In this document: piece by piece, positions 5,501-6,717 of the stretch
Layout of the letters: each line of letters starts with the position of its first letter
How positions within the stretch are numbered: position 1 is the first letter of the stretch
Source: S15-B10 sp045569115
GTDB lineage: Bacteria > Fidelibacterota > Marinisomatia > Marinisomatales > S15-B10
NCBI GenBank assembly: GCA_045569115.1
Contig: JBJKZS010000075.1
Location: 1 to 6,717, forward strand
Length of the DNA stretch: 6,717 nt
Direction: 5' to 3'
Made by a program: the position numbers and the translations under genes
The notes under the pieces: generated by a model
The model's database searches: none
What the model saw: only the letters and a program-made list of their open reading frames with translations
What the model was told of the DNA's origin: nothing

Positions 5501-6717
5501 TCAATCGTAGATGTTTTTCATTTCCCAGGCATCAACAGAGACTATTTTCATATCCCTACCTTGAGCTCGGAAAGAGATTCCATCACTGTCATCCAGACCA
5601 GGATAAACACGCTGAGCAACACATTGTTGTCCATTGACAAATACTTCAACAATACTTTTGTCAATGAACACATGAAGTTTCAGATTTTCATCTTCACCAA
5701 GAAAAACCGGTGCACTCTCAGGTATCCTAGGAGTAGCGTCTGGAAGAATTGATGAGCTAGAGGATTCAATTGTTATCATATCAGACTTTGTTCTTCTTAG
5801 ACTTGCTGTTTTGCTATCAGATCTTCTTAAGTAACTAGGTCTGTATCCTGTCCCTTTGGTAAAAAGAATTCGGGTCACTTCTTCCCTAGTTGAAGAACGA
5901 AAAACTCCCATTTCTATAGTAGTGGGTGCCCCATGACGATTATGCCAGGAATCATTTTCATCTTTTTCCGGGGCACTGATATCTATCTCAGCTATGATTT
6001 CCATGGATTTTCCATTGATACCATCCAGGACGATTTCCTTATTGGCGGGAAGATTCATGGACTCAACTTTCTTGTGATTGTATCTCAAAGATGCAAAATC
6101 ACCTACCGGTTCAATATTTATATTAATATGAGGTTCGGGATTTACAGTTAAGCGCCGGGGAAGGGACATGATTTGATTATAGCCTTCTGTAGGTTTGCCT
6201 GGGTTCATGTTAAAAATAATAATCACCGCTCCATCAACTCCCTTTCCATCCACAGCTCCCGCATGGTTTAACGGTTCTGGGGTAGCGGAAGGTGCATGGA
6301 CACCATTTGGCCAGGAGGTTCCAAAGTTAAAGTCACCACCGCCAGTCACTTCAAATTTGTCACGATCTGTATTATAGTCTCCAATAAGATATTTACCGCC
6401 ACTCATATGGCTGTAAAATGGTAGAATATGTTTATCACCTATTGGCCAGAAATAGGGGCAGGCTCCATCATCGCCTACCAATGAATATTGATCATTCTCA
6501 ATAAATGGGTGTAAATATTCCCAATTGGCTAAGTCTTTTGAACGGAAAAGCCAATTTGCACGAATCATCGAGCCACCTGGTCCTTCAGGTTTCTGTCCGG
6601 CTGAAAGTGAGTAATAGTATTCACCTTCCTTCCAGATTGAAGGATCAAATACTCGATAAGGATATTGCTTATCATCATCATCAATTAATCTATTCTCAGG
6701 ATTAAGAATAGAAATAG
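5501..6717 (-). CDS. GH32-like glycoside hydrolase, 5' end cut off by the window
   Basis: The C-terminal 404 residues of a protein resembling family GH32 (levanase, inulinase, sucrose hydrolase type), which cleave fructosides. The frame is open to the window end; an ATG at 6568 is internal, because the 49 codons before it encode clear propeller sequence. Near the visible N-terminus, VFDPSIW (residues 22-28) matches the RDP motif with its transition-state Asp (D24). The acid/base motif, normally ECP, reads GACPYFWPIGDKH (84-96), so Glu is replaced by Ala (A85). Blade sequences follow (LPFYSHMSGGKYLIGDYN; APSATPEP). The C-terminal beta-sandwich carries the family hallmark LHVFIDKSIVEVFVNG and ends VDAWEMKNIYD. 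The WMNDPNG nucleophile motif and any signal peptide lie outside the window. Sampled lines are richer in G+C than the left block. Substrate is uncertain, and the altered motif makes ordinary fructosidase activity doubtful. Confidence 0.88.
   Translation of the reverse strand, partial: ISILNPENRLIDDDDKQYPYRVFDPSIWKEGEYYYSLSAGQKPEGPGGSMIRANWLFRSKDLANWEYLHPFIENDQYSLVGDDGACPYFWPIGDKHILPFYSHMSGGKYLIGDYNTDRDKFEVTGGGDFNFGTSWPNGVHAPSATPEPLNHAGAVDGKGVDGAVIIIFNMNPGKPTEGYNQIMSLPRRLTVNPEPHININIEPVGDFASLRYNHKKVESMNLPANKEIVLDGINGKSMEIIAEIDISAPEKDENDSWHNRHGAPTTIEMGVFRSSTREEVTRILFTKGTGYRPSYLRRSDSKTASLRRTKSDMITIESSSSSILPDATPRIPESAPVFLGEDENLKLHVFIDKSIVEVFVNGQQCVAQRVYPGLDDSDGISFRAQGRDMKIVSVDAWEMKNIYD

Noticed and set aside
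6671..6682. (ATC)x4 microsatellite near the right edge
   Set aside because: It encodes an Asp run inside the GH32-like protein; too short to be notable.
5561..6705. Several + strand frames of 60-72 codons inside the GH32-like gene
   Set aside because: All are antisense to a strongly supported glycosidase frame and none has recognisable motifs.

Overview
The window is AT-rich bacterial DNA, most likely from a member of the Bacteroidetes or a close relative. The main evidence is the DEAD-box helicase at the left edge: its C-terminal half (a conserved GKxICEKxL-like and EFNR-Y-type segment) and its helicase core read like the CsdA/DeaD-type helicases of that phylum. Weak Shine-Dalgarno signals at most genes fit this. 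The assignment is inferred from remembered family sequences, not from a search.

Layout. Left block (1-2452), about one-third G+C on sampled lines: a 5'-truncated DEAD-box RNA helicase on the + strand converges on a compact minus-strand set. That set is a gamma-glutamylcyclotransferase/AIG2-like protein, then a previously easy-to-miss 44-residue membrane protein, then a two-CBS-domain protein whose TTG start overlaps the stop of the membrane protein (TTGA). Next is a 301-bp intergenic stretch with a near-consensus promoter (TTGACT-17-TACAAT) and, only about 35 bases further, a strong intrinsic terminator.

Central block (2754-4686), clearly richer in G+C: a RidA-family protein with a Sec signal peptide, followed on the same strand by an FAD-dependent DAO-type oxidoreductase with a twin-arginine-like leader. 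Together they look like an exported pair in which the flavoenzyme oxidises an amine or amino acid and RidA hydrolyses the reactive imine. This is an inference from family knowledge.

Gene-free stretch (4687-5147): hairpins, a 35-nt internal piece of tRNA-Arg (TCT anticodon) with neither acceptor stem nor T arm, a strong bidirectional terminator, a 10-bp tandem repeat, and two 9-bp direct repeats spaced 11 bp apart that resemble integrase arm-type sites. It reads as a scarred integration site.

Right block (5148-6717), minus strand: an unrecognised 85-residue protein and a 5'-truncated GH32-like glycosidase (beta-propeller plus beta-sandwich) in which the usual catalytic ECP motif reads ACP. 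A 39-bp near-repeat (32/39 identical) lies just upstream of both the AIG2-like gene and the 85-residue gene, so it brackets the central block. The G+C shift, tRNA fragment and bracketing repeats together suggest that the central and right parts are accessory DNA.
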